Shown here one piece after another: positions 43,960-53,002 of a stretch of DNA of 64,000 bases. Source of the DNA: CAMYKD01 sp041617155 (GTDB taxonomy: Bacteria; Pseudomonadota; Alphaproteobacteria; Kiloniellales; JAKSDN01); assembly GCA_041617155.1 (NCBI GenBank), contig JBFJPL010000010.1:1-64000 (forward strand). The letters are read 5' to 3'. Below the pieces are notes generated by a model. The model was given only the letters and a program-made list of their open reading frames with translations, was not told the origin of the DNA and did no database searches. Every line of letters begins with the position of its first letter. The stretch's first letter is position 1. A program made the position numbers and the translations under genes.

Positions 43960-45407
43960 GGTTTCTCCGATGGCGGCGTAAGCTGGCCGCGCCCAGCGGT
44001 GCTGGCGCGAAGGGCCTCGAATTGCTCCACCGTGATGGCCTCCGCGATCTCCGCGATGCGCTGCGTGAGGGCGTCACGCTCGGCGGCGGCCGGCGCGCCG
44101 GCGACACCGTCGCTCAGGGTCGACCAACGCGGATTGCCGCGCGCCTGCTTGATGAGCGGGCCGAAGCGCGCGGCGATGCCGGCGGGCTCGAGCGGCGCTT
44201 CGCGGATCGGGGTCTGCGCGCCGTGGCCGCGGCCCAAGAGGGCCGCCGCGAGAGAGGCGTTGCGCGCGATCAGGTGCATGAGGGTCGGCTCGGCCACCCT
44301 CATGTCGGCGAACCCCCGGACAGACGAGATCAGATCGCCGCCGTAGCGACGGATGCCGTCGACGATGAAGCCGACCGTGGCGCCGGCGAGCGCGGCCGCG
44401 CCCAGGGTCAGGCCGCCGGTCATGAGATCGATCGCCAGGCCGGCCGTGGCGCCGGTGGCCAGCGCCTTCGCGGTGTTGATCGCGAAACGCTCCAGGACCG
44501 CGGGATCGAAGAGGTCCTCCTGCCATTCGCCATGGGCGAAGGGCAGGTCTTCGGCCGCATAGTCGCGCTCGGCGAAGCGGTGCACGCGCAGCAGAGCGCT
44601 GACGGCGTCCCGTTCACGGCGCCGCACCGCGTCCTTGAGGGCGGCGGCGACGGCGGCCTCGGCGGCCTCGTCGCCCGCCGGATAGAGGCGGCGCGCTGCG
44701 GCCACGTCGACGATCAGCTCAGCCACGATCAAGGCGGCCGCCCGCTTCAGCGCCTTGCGGGCGGCGGTAAGCTCGGCCATCAGCGCCTCGAGCGCCGGCG
44801 CGAAACGGTCCGCCAGGGTCGCGATCTTGGCGTAGAGCGCCAGTTCGTCGGCCTCGCGATAGACGACGGTGTCGAAGGCGACGACGGCGTGCATGTTGAC
44901 CCGAGCCAGCTGGTCCCGCCAGGCGGCCTCATGTGTGGCGCCGGGCGCCAGAAAGTTGAGCACGGCGACGACCGGGCGGGCGCAACGGCCGATCAGCTCC
45001 AGTTCGTCCCGGTGCTTGGCGCGCACCGGGTCGCGCACATCGACGACGTAGAGCAGCAGATCGGAGGCCAGGATCTGGTTGACCGCCTTCGCCTCCTGGC
45101 CGAAGCCGGCCTGAAGATCCGGCTCCCGCGCGAAGGCCTCGATCGTCTCGATCCAGTCCTCGCCTCTTTTCACCTTGAGGCGCTCGATATGGGCCAGCAG
45201 GCCGCTGGAGTCCTCGAAGCCGGGAGTGTCGTAGAGGTGCAGCACGGTGCGTCCGGCCACGGCGAGTTCGGCCAGCTCGACGTGGCGCGTCGTCGCCGGA
45301 TGCGCGGAAATTTCGCCGAAGTCGCGCTGCCGGGTCAGGGTCCGCATCAGGCTGGTCTTGCCCGTATTGGTGTGGCCGATGACGGCGATCGCGGGAACCT
45401 TCGTCAC
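43956..45407 (-). CDS. DUF3482 domain GTPase
   Basis: 483 residues from GTG 45407 (overlap GTGA with the DUF2868 gene). P-loop GHTNTGKTS at residues 11-19, the switch II LYDTPGFED, and later helices (about residues 180-400) with the DUF3482 segments AELTAARKALKRAA and GGLTLGAAALAGATVGFIVD (quoted in parts), which probably associate with the membrane. Era/EngA-like GTPase fold. Its partner is DUF2868, always adjacent in other proteobacteria; their joint role is unknown. The stop is provided by the repeat element. The open frame up to 46694 is a shadow of the neighbour. Confidence 0.85.
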   Translation of the reverse strand: MTKVPAIAVIGHTNTGKTSLMRTLTRQRDFGEISAHPATTRHVELAELAVAGRTVLHLYDTPGFEDSSGLLAHIERLKVKRGEDWIETIEAFAREPDLQAGFGQEAKAVNQILASDLLLYVVDVRDPVRAKHRDELELIGRCARPVVAVLNFLAPGATHEAAWRDQLARVNMHAVVAFDTVVYREADELALYAKIATLADRFAPALEALMAELTAARKALKRAAALIVAELIVDVAAARRLYPAGDEAAEAAVAAALKDAVRRRERDAVSALLRVHRFAERDYAAEDLPFAHGEWQEDLFDPAVLERFAINTAKALATGATAGLAIDLMTGGLTLGAAALAGATVGFIVDGIRRYGGDLISSVRGFADMRVAEPTLMHLIARNASLAAALLGRGHGAQTPIREAPLEPAGIAARFGPLIKQARGNPRWSTLSDGVAGAPAAAERDALTQRIAEIAEAITVEQFEALRASTAGRGQLTPPSEKP

Positions 45408-46849
45408 GGGGCGGGCCCGAGCAGTCGTGCCAGGCGGTTCCGGCTGTCGTCCGCCCGCCGGTCGAGGTCGATGGCGACCATGTCGGCCGTGTCGATGCCG
45501 GCGTTCCGGCCGGCCGCGACCCAGTCGGCGATGCGGGCCGCGGCGTCCTGCTCGGCCAGGCGTCGATGCAAGGCGGTCGCGCCAGTGAGCAACAGGACGA
45601 GCCGCCCCTGGGCCGCGGCCCTTAGGGCTGCCAGCGCCGCGGTGACGCCGCGATCCGGCGTCTGGCGCAGGTCGACCACCGCGACCACCCGTGCCGGTTT
45701 CGCAGTCGCCTCGCCCAGCGCGGCGATCGCCTGCACCAGCTCGGCGCGGCCGTCGCGGCGGCCCAGGTCGCGCACCTGCTCGGGCGTGCCCGGCGGCGGC
45801 CAGCCCGTGGCCGGCTCGTCGATCTCCCAGCCGAGCAGATAGATGGGGCCCGCAGGCGGGCGTGGCGGCAAGACCTCGAGGTCGGGCACGGCCGTTGGAG
45901 GCGCGGCGCCCACTTCGTCGTTGTCGACCACCCGGGTCGCGTGGGCCAGGGGCGAGAGCTGCGCGGCGAGCTGGGCGTAGTAGGGCTGGCTGAGGTCGAG
46001 CGGGGCGGCGGCGATCCCGCGCCAGGCCAGCACCACGCTGGCCGCCAGCGCCAGGCCGCGCGGCACGAGGCCGTACAGCACCAGGACCGAGACCAGCAGC
46101 GACGACCACAGGACCTGGTCGCCGGTCGGCGCCGAGCCCGGCCATTTCGCGGCGAGCACCGCGGCTTGGTCCGGCACGGCGATGCCGAGGGCTGCGGGTA
46201 GCAACGCCAAGGCTTCGGTCAGCCAGGTATAGGCGGCGGCGTCGAGGATCGTGGTTTCCCAAACGAAGGTGTAGAGCTGTGCGCTGAGCAGGGCCAGCGT
46301 CATGGCCAGCGCGCCGAGCAGGTAGCCGAACCACAGTCCATGGCTCAGGCCCGAGGCCAACCAACGGCCCCCACGGCCGCTGGCCCAGCGCGTCGCCAGC
46401 GCCTGCGCGGCCGCCGTGCGATAGGCGCCGGCACCGAAACGCTCGGCGGATTGACGCCACAGCCAGAGTACCGCGCCGCCCAGAACGCCGCCCCTGGACC
46501 GGCGTGGCGCGGCGACCATCAGGACCAGCCAAAGCAGGAAACTCAGGATATGCAGGCCAAGCAGGCTGGCCAGCAGCCAGAAGAAATTGACCGTCGTGTC
46601 GTCGGCGCTCGCCAGCGCCGTGCGGGCGGTCGCGGCGCCCGCGGCCGCGGCGATCACGAAACCAGCCAAGCTCAAACCACGCAACACGGCCCAAAGGCGC
46701 GCGACCTCGCGGCCGAGATCGGGTGCCGCAGTCTGAACGCGGGCGCGGGCGACGACCTTGGCCTCGGTCGAGGCGACCGCCTGCCGGATCTTTTCGACCG
46801 AGCCCGCCGCCGCAGCGCCGGGGCCATTGACGGTTTCATAGTACCGCAC
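45404..46849 (-). CDS. DUF2868 membrane protein
   Basis: 481 residues if started at GTG 46849. Six to seven hydrophobic segments in residues 55-290, then a soluble Rossmann-like C-terminal domain (YLLGWEIDEPATGWPP, AALGEATAKPARVVAVVDLR). Coupled to the GTPase gene by GTGA overlap, as expected of the DUF2868/DUF3482 pair. The frame is open upstream, in phase with the preceding gene's TGA at 46946-46948, and the natural N-terminus (LLAEAVRYYE) seems to lack an ATG: a GGGAGG site lies 2-5 bases before two ATC codons at about 46912-46917, so a non-canonical start is possible. Confidence 0.75.
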   Translation of the reverse strand: MRYYETVNGPGAAAAGSVEKIRQAVASTEAKVVARARVQTAAPDLGREVARLWAVLRGLSLAGFVIAAAAGAATARTALASADDTTVNFFWLLASLLGLHILSFLLWLVLMVAAPRRSRGGVLGGAVLWLWRQSAERFGAGAYRTAAAQALATRWASGRGGRWLASGLSHGLWFGYLLGALAMTLALLSAQLYTFVWETTILDAAAYTWLTEALALLPAALGIAVPDQAAVLAAKWPGSAPTGDQVLWSSLLVSVLVLYGLVPRGLALAASVVLAWRGIAAAPLDLSQPYYAQLAAQLSPLAHATRVVDNDEVGAAPPTAVPDLEVLPPRPPAGPIYLLGWEIDEPATGWPPPGTPEQVRDLGRRDGRAELVQAIAALGEATAKPARVVAVVDLRQTPDRGVTAALAALRAAAQGRLVLLLTGATALHRRLAEQDAAARIADWVAAGRNAGIDTADMVAIDLDRRADDSRNRLARLLGPAP

Positions 46850-46945
46850 CGCCTCCGCGAGCAGCCGATCCGCGGCGGACGGTGTGCCAGTGATCTTGCA
46901 CGTGGTCTCGCCGATGATGGCCTCCCTCTCTGCCCGACCCGCGCT

Positions 46946-47764
46946 TCAGCCGCCGCCTGCGGCCACGATCTCGCGCACCAGGGCGAGGTCGGAGACCTTG
47001 TCGACATCGACCGGCGCGGTCGGGAAGGGCATTTGCACCACCGTGGCCCGCACCTTGATGGCCGCCGAGGCACGTCGCATCGCGGCCGACAGGGTCAGGC
47101 GGCCGAGCAGGAACAGGACCAGCGAGACGACGCCGAAGCTGGCGATCATGCGCCAGGGCTTCTTGCGGTGGCTTTCCGCACGGGCCCAGAAGCGCACCGC
47201 CTGGAGCCCGGCCGGCCTTGTTAACGCGAAGAGGTTGCAGCCGGAAAAGCGTCCGTCGCGGAACCTCAGGTAGGTGCGTTCGGCGCCGGGAAAGGCGCTC
47301 TCGATCACCGATTTCGCCGCCAGGGCGGCGACCACGTCGGCGCCGGTCGCCTGAGCCTCGGCCAAGAAGTGCTCGATCATCTGAACCGTCACGAGCGGGT
47401 TGTCCGCCGTGGTGACGAGCAGGGGGGTGGGGCTCGCCAGGGCCTCGGTCGCCGCCAGTACGCTGCGGCTCGGAGTCGCGCCGCTGGTCAGGACCCTGAC
47501 CTTGCCGGCCGCGACCGTCGCGCTGACCGCCGAAAGCTCGGTCAGCAACTCGGGCGCCTCGATCGAGATCACGATGTCGCCCACCGAGGGGCTCGCCAGC
47601 AGCGTCTCCAGAACCCGCACGACCATCGGCACGCCGGCGATATCGACCAGGCACTTGTGGCTCTTGCCCTCACTCAGCGCGACCGGGTCCGAGGCCCCGC
47701 GCGAGCCGGCCAGGACCAGGGCGGTGAAGACCTGGCCACCGGGGCTGCCGTCCTCCTTGCTCAC
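46946..47764 (-). CDS. MobA/IspD-like nucleotidyltransferase with C-terminal membrane helix
   Basis: 272 residues. The NTP-transferase start FTALVLAGSRG replaces the usual G-x-G-x-R by GSRGASDP; SHKCLVDIAGVPMVVRVLETL is the Lys/metal segment, and TTADNPLVTVQMIEHFL the acceptor-binding part. Residues 205-225 form a hydrophobic segment, so the protein probably binds the membrane. Overlaps the preceding GNAT-like gene by ATGA. In this sphingolipid setting it may prepare an activated headgroup (inference); CpgD-like nucleotidyltransferases of Caulobacter fill a similar position. Confidence 0.75.
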   Translation of the reverse strand: MSKEDGSPGGQVFTALVLAGSRGASDPVALSEGKSHKCLVDIAGVPMVVRVLETLLASPSVGDIVISIEAPELLTELSAVSATVAAGKVRVLTSGATPSRSVLAATEALASPTPLLVTTADNPLVTVQMIEHFLAEAQATGADVVAALAAKSVIESAFPGAERTYLRFRDGRFSGCNLFALTRPAGLQAVRFWARAESHRKKPWRMIASFGVVSLVLFLLGRLTLSAAMRRASAAIKVRATVVQMPFPTAPVDVDKVSDLALVREIVAAGGG

Positions 47765-48963
47765 GCCAGCGCCTTTTCGTAGATCCGGTAGGTCTTGTAG
47801 GGCCGGCCGCCAGCCGTCTCGATGATGCTCTGGGCCTGCAGGTTGTCCTCGAGCACCCAGGAAAGCTCCGCGCTCTCAAAGCCGCGCCGGCGCAGGCCTT
47901 GGTGCGCCCGGTTGATCACCGCGAAGGCCAGGGCGGCGCCCAACGTGCCGCCCTGGAATTTTCGCCGCACGCCCATCAGCGGCATGCGGGCGGTGCGGAT
48001 CTTGCCGGCTTTCAGGCGGTACAGCAGTTTGGCCCAGCCGAACGGCAAAAGCGCGCCGTCCAGATCGGCGATCGCCTCGTTAAGGTTCGGCAGGCCGACC
48101 GCGAAAGCCGCTGGCTCGCCCTCGACCTCGGCGATCGCGACGCATTCGGCATCGATCAGCGGCTTCAGGTCCTTGGCGACCTTGGCGATTTCGACCTGGG
48201 AGAAGGGGACGAAGCCCCAGTTGTTGGCCCAGGCGTCGTTGAAGATTCCCATGACCGCCTTCAGGTCCTCGTCGAACCGACGCATCAACAGCGGCCGGAT
48301 GGTCAGGCCTGATTGCGCCTCGAGGCGACCGATCAGCCGTCGCGCGGACTCGGGCAGCGGGTCCCTGGCCATGTCGAATTCATAGGCGATGAGGTCGCGC
48401 ACCTTGGCGTAGCCCAGGGCCTCCAGCCGTTCCGCGTAGTAGGGCCGCGCGTGTCCCATCATCAGCGAGGGCGGCCGCTCGAATCCCTCCACCAGAAGGC
48501 CGGACTCGTCGTTGATCGACAGGCTGAAGGGCCCGCGCACGCGCACCAGGCCGCGCTGGCGCAGCCAAGCCTCGGCGGTGCCGAGCAGCTGGGCGAACAC
48601 TTCCGCGTCGTCGATCGCCTCGAGGAAGCCAAAATGCCCGGTCGCGTCCTGGTGCTGGTTCAGCGCCGCCTGGTCGATCTGGGCGCTGATCCGGCCGACC
48701 GGCGTGCCGCCGCTGAGCGCCAGCCAAAGCTGCACCTCGGCGTGGCGGAAAAAGGGATTGGCCTTGCGGTCAAGGTGCTGGCGCCGTTCGAAGACCAGCG
48801 GCGGGACCCATTGGGAATCATCCCAGTAGATGCGCCAGGGAACCCTGATGAAGCGGTCGAGTGCCGCTTTGCCTTCGACCGGCAGGATCTCGACGGCGCC
48901 GGGCGCCGGCGCGCGCGCCGCGACCTGTTCCCGACCCGCTCCGCGCTTAGCCTGCTCAGGCAA
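47761..48963 (-). CDS. GNAT-like acyltransferase, candidate bacterial ceramide synthase
   Basis: 400 residues from TTG 48963 with a GAGGAG-like site; no better start is seen. The sequence is of the long GNAT-like family with a split acyltransferase fold: FIRVPWRIYWDDSQWVPPLV at the start, RISAQIDQ, SINDESGLLVEGF, and FQGGTLGAALAFAVINRAH with SWVLEDNLQAQSII at the end (quoted in parts). The bacterial ceramide synthase of Caulobacter is such a protein, encoded near spt. N-acylation of 3-oxosphinganine with acyl-CoA is therefore the leading hypothesis. Start 117 bases from the DUF2141 gene; overlaps the nucleotidyltransferase by ATGA. Confidence 0.7.
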   Translation of the reverse strand: MPEQAKRGAGREQVAARAPAPGAVEILPVEGKAALDRFIRVPWRIYWDDSQWVPPLVFERRQHLDRKANPFFRHAEVQLWLALSGGTPVGRISAQIDQAALNQHQDATGHFGFLEAIDDAEVFAQLLGTAEAWLRQRGLVRVRGPFSLSINDESGLLVEGFERPPSLMMGHARPYYAERLEALGYAKVRDLIAYEFDMARDPLPESARRLIGRLEAQSGLTIRPLLMRRFDEDLKAVMGIFNDAWANNWGFVPFSQVEIAKVAKDLKPLIDAECVAIAEVEGEPAAFAVGLPNLNEAIADLDGALLPFGWAKLLYRLKAGKIRTARMPLMGVRRKFQGGTLGAALAFAVINRAHQGLRRRGFESAELSWVLEDNLQAQSIIETAGGRPYKTYRIYEKALA

Positions 48964-49079
48964 TGTTATGACGCTCCTCTTCGCCGATCCGATCAGCCGC
49001 TGCAGCGGTTCCGTCGCCGCGCAGCACTATAGCGCCGAAAAAGTGATTCGGGGACCGTGCGGTGGCGCCCGGCGGCGGG

Positions 49080-49571
49080 CTATTGTCGCAGGGTGATCTC
49101 CACGGTCGTACCGTTGGGGCCGACCGTAAAACGCGCTTCCTTGTGCTTCGGCGGCCCGAGGCGCAGGCCGGGATTGTTGGAGACGCCATAGGGCTCGGCC
49201 GGCAGTCCCAAGGCGTTCTTGTCGAACTTCCTGTTGCCGTTGACGTCGTGATAGAGGCCGATCGCGAAGACCCCTGGTCCCGGCACCGGCAGGCACATCT
49301 CGACGCTGCCGATGCGCGCCGGAACGCGAACCCGCACCAGTTTCTTCTTCTTTTTCAGGAACTCCTCCGGCTTGTCGCCGTGCAGGTCCGCGGTGATCGT
49401 GCCCTTGGCCTTGCGCACGTTCTTGACGATGACACGGATCGCGCCGGCCTGTTCCTCGCAGGCCGCGGCGCGTGGTGTGGCGGCGCTTTGATCGAGGCCC
49501 GAGGCCGGCGCCGCCGAAGCGGGCAGGCCGACCGCCAATGCCAGCATCAAGCCTCTGAGTACGAATGTCAT
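49080..49571 (-). CDS. DUF2141 domain protein, exported
   Basis: 163 residues with a signal peptide (residues 1-20). A beta-sandwich-like domain carries the DUF2141 hallmarks GLYHDVNGNRKFDKN (with Asp/Asn of a calcium-like loop) and EPYGVSNNPGLRLGPPKHKEARF. A poly-lysine stretch (FLKKKKKLV) is unusual. Family function is not defined. It diverges from lptF across 196 bases. Its constant presence near sphingolipid genes in this layout makes a periplasmic helper role possible. Confidence 0.8.
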   Translation of the reverse strand: MTFVLRGLMLALAVGLPASAAPASGLDQSAATPRAAACEEQAGAIRVIVKNVRKAKGTITADLHGDKPEEFLKKKKKLVRVRVPARIGSVEMCLPVPGPGVFAIGLYHDVNGNRKFDKNALGLPAEPYGVSNNPGLRLGPPKHKEARFTVGPNGTTVEITLRQ

Positions 49572-49767
49572 CGATAGCCTGCCGTCGGTCCAGTTGGTGA
49601 AGCCGGGGTTGCCTCATCTTTATACGAAGCCTCGGGGCCTTACATCCACATTCCTTTGGTCGTCGCTTAAGGCGATCAGAAATACCTGTTTTCAATCCGC
49701 CCGGCAGGCTAAACCTAAGCGGCCCGTTGCATCGCAGGTATCGCGCCCCGACCACGTTGCGAGCACT

Positions 49768-50955
49768 ATGTTCAAGACCCTAGACCGCTACGTTCTCCGG
49801 CAGATCATCGTCTCGTCGGCGGCGATGATCGGCATTGCCCTGATCGCTCTCCTGCTGGAGCGGTTGCTGCGGCTGCTCGGGCTGGCCGCCAATCCGGACC
49901 GGGTTCTGGGCTACATCTCGCAAATGCTGGTCTCGCTGATCCCGCACTACCTCGGGATCGCCCTGCCGTTGGCGTTCTTCCTCGGCATGATGCTGACCTT
50001 CAACCGGCTTAGCCGCGACAACGAGCTGGCGGTGATGACCGCCGCCGGCAAGGGGCTGCAGCGGGTCATGGTGCCGGTTCTGGGCCTGGCCTTCGTATTG
50101 ACCGTCATCGCCGCCGTGACCTTCAGCTACCTTCAGCCGCTGGCCCGCTACACCTATCGCTCGCTGGCCCACACGGTGGTGCATGCGTCGCTCAACGCGG
50201 CGGTAAAGGAGGCGACTTTCGTTCATGTCGATGGCCTGACCTTCATCGCCGAGAACGCCTCGGCGGACGGCGAGCAGCTCGGCAGGATTTTCGTCTACGA
50301 GGAAAAGGCCGACGGCCGATCCTTCGTCACCACCGCGAGCCGGGGCACCTTGCGCGCTTCGAAACAAGGTCAGGGGCCGCTTCTGGTCCTGGACCAGGGC
50401 GAGCGGCTGGAGTTCCGTCCCGAACGCGGCGGCGCCGGTACCTTGGAGTTCAGCCGGTTCCAGTGGCCGATCACCCGCTCGTCGGACGCCGGGTTCCGGG
50501 CGCGCGGCAAGGACGAGAGGGAGCTCACCCTGTGGGAACTCTGGGCCGCCGCGAAGGCGCCGCCGCCGAAGATATCCGCGGCGGAGGCCATCGCCGAACT
50601 GCACGCCCGGCTGGTCAGCGTGCTGACCATACTGGTGCTGCCGTTCCTGGCGGTGCCCCTCTCGCTCGGCGGCGGGCGAATTGGCCAGTCCTACGGCATT
50701 GGCGTCGGGCTTCTGATCCTGGTGGTCTACGAGAAGGTGGTGACCTTCGGCGAGGCCATGGCGGAGAAGGGCGACATTACGCCCTGGCTCGCCATTTGGC
50801 TGCCTTTCGGCCTGTTTGCCCTGCTCGGCGGCTACCTCTTCTACCGGGCGGCCTACACGGTTTCCAGCGGCACGCTGGCCGGGTTGCCGGCGCCGCGCGA
50901 CCTGTTCAAGCTGCTCGGCCGGCGCTTTCGCCTCAGGCACAGGCGCGCCACATGA
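49768..50955 (+). CDS. lptF: LptF/YjgP-family permease
   Basis: 395 residues from ATG 49768. Three N-terminal helices (YVLRQIIVSSAAMIGIALIA), a periplasmic beta-rich region (about residues 125-260) and three C-terminal helices, as in LptF. Conserved cytoplasmic SRDNELAVMTAAG is the coupling helix that contacts the ATPase. LptF with LptG moves lipopolysaccharide out of the inner membrane. Unlike the usual lptF-lptG-lptD-surA order, neighbours here are sphingolipid genes, so a sphingolipid-exporting paralogue is possible. Overlaps lptG by ATGA. Confidence 0.82.
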   Translation: MFKTLDRYVLRQIIVSSAAMIGIALIALLLERLLRLLGLAANPDRVLGYISQMLVSLIPHYLGIALPLAFFLGMMLTFNRLSRDNELAVMTAAGKGLQRVMVPVLGLAFVLTVIAAVTFSYLQPLARYTYRSLAHTVVHASLNAAVKEATFVHVDGLTFIAENASADGEQLGRIFVYEEKADGRSFVTTASRGTLRASKQGQGPLLVLDQGERLEFRPERGGAGTLEFSRFQWPITRSSDAGFRARGKDERELTLWELWAAAKAPPPKISAAEAIAELHARLVSVLTILVLPFLAVPLSLGGGRIGQSYGIGVGLLILVVYEKVVTFGEAMAEKGDITPWLAIWLPFGLFALLGGYLFYRAAYTVSSGTLAGLPAPRDLFKLLGRRFRLRHRRAT

Positions 50956-52025
50956 ACAGCCTGTTGAGCCGCTATCTGGCACGGCTTTTTCTGGCACGGC
51001 TGTTGGTCATCCTGCTTGGCCTCGCGGCCCTGGTGCTTTTGCTCGACCTGCTGGCGAACAGCGACGAGATCATCGAGCGCGGCCGCGGCATCGCCGAAAC
51101 GCTCGGCCGCTACAGCGTGCTGCGGTTGCCCGGCGTGCTGTCTCAGGTTATTCCCATCTCGGTCCTGCTGGCCACCTTGACGATGCTGGCCAGCCTGGCC
51201 CGGCATAGCGAACTGGTCGCGATCTTTGCCTCCGGCGTGTCCCACTTCAGGCTGATTCTCACCTTGTTGCCGGTCGCGCTGCTGGTTGCCGTGGTGCAGT
51301 ACCTGGTCGAGGACTGGGCGCTGCCGCCGGCCAACGCGGCGCTTCGGGCCTGGGGTGTCGCCGACTTCGAGGACTTCGCCGCGAAAGACGATCAGGCGCG
51401 AACCTGGTTTCGACAGGGCGACAACTTCGTGTCGGTTCGCAAGATCTCCGGCGAGCAAGGGGATTTGTCCGGCATCGCCATCTTTCGCCGCAATGCCGAA
51501 GGCCGGCTGGTCGAAAAGATCGAGGCGGCGCGCGCCAGCTATGCCGCCGAAACCTGGGTTCTGGAGGATGTGGTCCGGAGCAATCCGGGCTCCACGAACA
51601 AGGTCACCGAGGCGCGTCTGGTTTGGCCCGGGGCGATCGAGAGCTCCGTGTTGCACCTGCTGTCCGTCCACCCGCGGGAGCTGCCCCGGGCGCAACTGGT
51701 CCATCTGGTCGAGAAGAACGGCTACGGCAACCGGCCGCTCTATCTCTACAAGGTCTGGCTGCACAACAAGGTCGCCCGACCCTTCGCGACCATGGTACTG
51801 GTCCTGGTCGGTATCGCGGCGGTGCAATGGGTCCATCCCCGGCGGCCGGCGGCCGGCATGCTGATCATTGGCATCGGGGTCGGGTTCATCTATTGGATCT
51901 TCGACGAGTTCGTCGTGACGATCGGCGAAGCCGGGCTGCTGCCCGCCGTGATCGCGGCCTGGGCGCCGCCGATCATCCTGGCTGCTCTTGCCAGCGCCGT
52001 GATCCTGCGCCATGAGGGAAAGTAG
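50952..52025 (+). CDS. lptG: LptG/YjgQ-family permease
   Basis: 357 residues from ATG 50952, overlapping the lptF stop. Three N-terminal helices, the coupling segment ARHSELVAIFASGVS, the periplasmic beta-jellyroll (about residues 120-250) and three C-terminal helices ending IILAALASAVILRHEGK. Forms a heterodimer with LptF. Followed by 12 bases and then the lipid kinase, so the four genes lptF-lptG-kinase-Tam41-like look like one operon. Confidence 0.82.
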   Translation: MNSLLSRYLARLFLARLLVILLGLAALVLLLDLLANSDEIIERGRGIAETLGRYSVLRLPGVLSQVIPISVLLATLTMLASLARHSELVAIFASGVSHFRLILTLLPVALLVAVVQYLVEDWALPPANAALRAWGVADFEDFAAKDDQARTWFRQGDNFVSVRKISGEQGDLSGIAIFRRNAEGRLVEKIEAARASYAAETWVLEDVVRSNPGSTNKVTEARLVWPGAIESSVLHLLSVHPRELPRAQLVHLVEKNGYGNRPLYLYKVWLHNKVARPFATMVLVLVGIAAVQWVHPRRPAAGMLIIGIGVGFIYWIFDEFVVTIGEAGLLPAVIAAWAPPIILAALASAVILRHEGK

Positions 52026-52037
52026 CCCGAACATCCC

Positions 52038-52997
52038 ATGAAAATCGGATTGGTCAGCAATTGGCGAAGCCGGCGCAACAAGCGGGGTCTGCCGGTGCTG
52101 CCGGACACCAGGGTTTCGGGCGTCGAGATTCTGCATCGTCCGTTGGACGGGATCGTCGGCCTGGGCGACGTCTTGCGCGACTTCGCGGCGGCCGAGGTCG
52201 ATATCCTCGCCGTCAATGGCGGCGACGGCACCGTCTCGGCCACCTTGAGCGAGCTGCTGCACCGCAATGCGTTCGACAAGCTGCCCCTTCTGGCGCTGCT
52301 GGGTGGCGGCACCACGAACATGACCGCCGCCGACGCGGGCCTGCGCGGCCCGGCGGCCAAGGCCTTGAGGCGCCTGGTCGCGCGGACCGCGCGCAACGAA
52401 CTCGAAGCCGTCACTGTCGAGCGTGACGTCATCCGGGTCGACTACCGGCCCGACCGGGCGCCGCTCTACGGCATGTTCTTCGGGACCGCCGCGATCTGCC
52501 GGGCGATTCAGCTGTGCCACGAGGTGTTTCATCCGATCAAGGTGGAATCCTCGGCCGCCGCCGGCGCGACCCTGGCCTACGTCTTCGCGTGCAGCCTGTT
52601 CGGCCGCACCGACAAGCATCGACTTATCCAAGGCGACCGAATGACCGTGCGCTTGGACGGCCGGGCCAGCGAAGAGGGCGAAAAGCTTTTGGCCCTGGTG
52701 ACCACGCTGGACCGTTTGGTGCTGCGCTCCCGGCCGTTCTGGGGCAAGGAGGAGGGGGCGCTTCGATACATGAGCATCGCCCACCCGCCCTGGCGTCTGG
52801 GCCGCTCGGCCAGGCGCGTTCTGTACGGCGGCGCGGACCGCGGTTTGCCGCCGGAGCACTACGACAGTCACAACGCCGAGCGCATATCGTTCGAGATGAC
52901 CTGCCCCTTCACGCTCGATGGCGAGATCTTCGAACCGGCGCCGGACGTCCCGGTCGAACTGAGCTGCGGCGGGCGTCTGAGCTTTCTGCACAATTGA
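52038..52997 (+). CDS. Diacylglycerol-kinase-family lipid kinase, candidate ceramide kinase
   Basis: 319 residues. The nucleotide loop is GGDGTVSATL (residues 61-70, the G-G-D-G-T motif) and the substrate-side GGGTTNMTA at 89-97. The family phosphorylates diacylglycerol, sphingosine or ceramide with ATP. In the sphingolipid locus, ceramide to ceramide-1-phosphate is the natural assignment, as for CpgB of Caulobacter. No signal peptide. Downstream 5 bases separate it from the Tam41-like gene. Confidence 0.78.
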   Translation: MKIGLVSNWRSRRNKRGLPVLPDTRVSGVEILHRPLDGIVGLGDVLRDFAAAEVDILAVNGGDGTVSATLSELLHRNAFDKLPLLALLGGGTTNMTAADAGLRGPAAKALRRLVARTARNELEAVTVERDVIRVDYRPDRAPLYGMFFGTAAICRAIQLCHEVFHPIKVESSAAAGATLAYVFACSLFGRTDKHRLIQGDRMTVRLDGRASEEGEKLLALVTTLDRLVLRSRPFWGKEEGALRYMSIAHPPWRLGRSARRVLYGGADRGLPPEHYDSHNAERISFEMTCPFTLDGEIFEPAPDVPVELSCGGRLSFLHN

Positions 52998-53002
52998 GAG
53001 CC

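Noticed and set aside
45408..46694. N-terminal extension of the DUF3482 GTPase frame
   Set aside because: A shadow of the DUF2868 gene; the GTPase fold begins at GTG 45407 with the P-loop eleven residues later.
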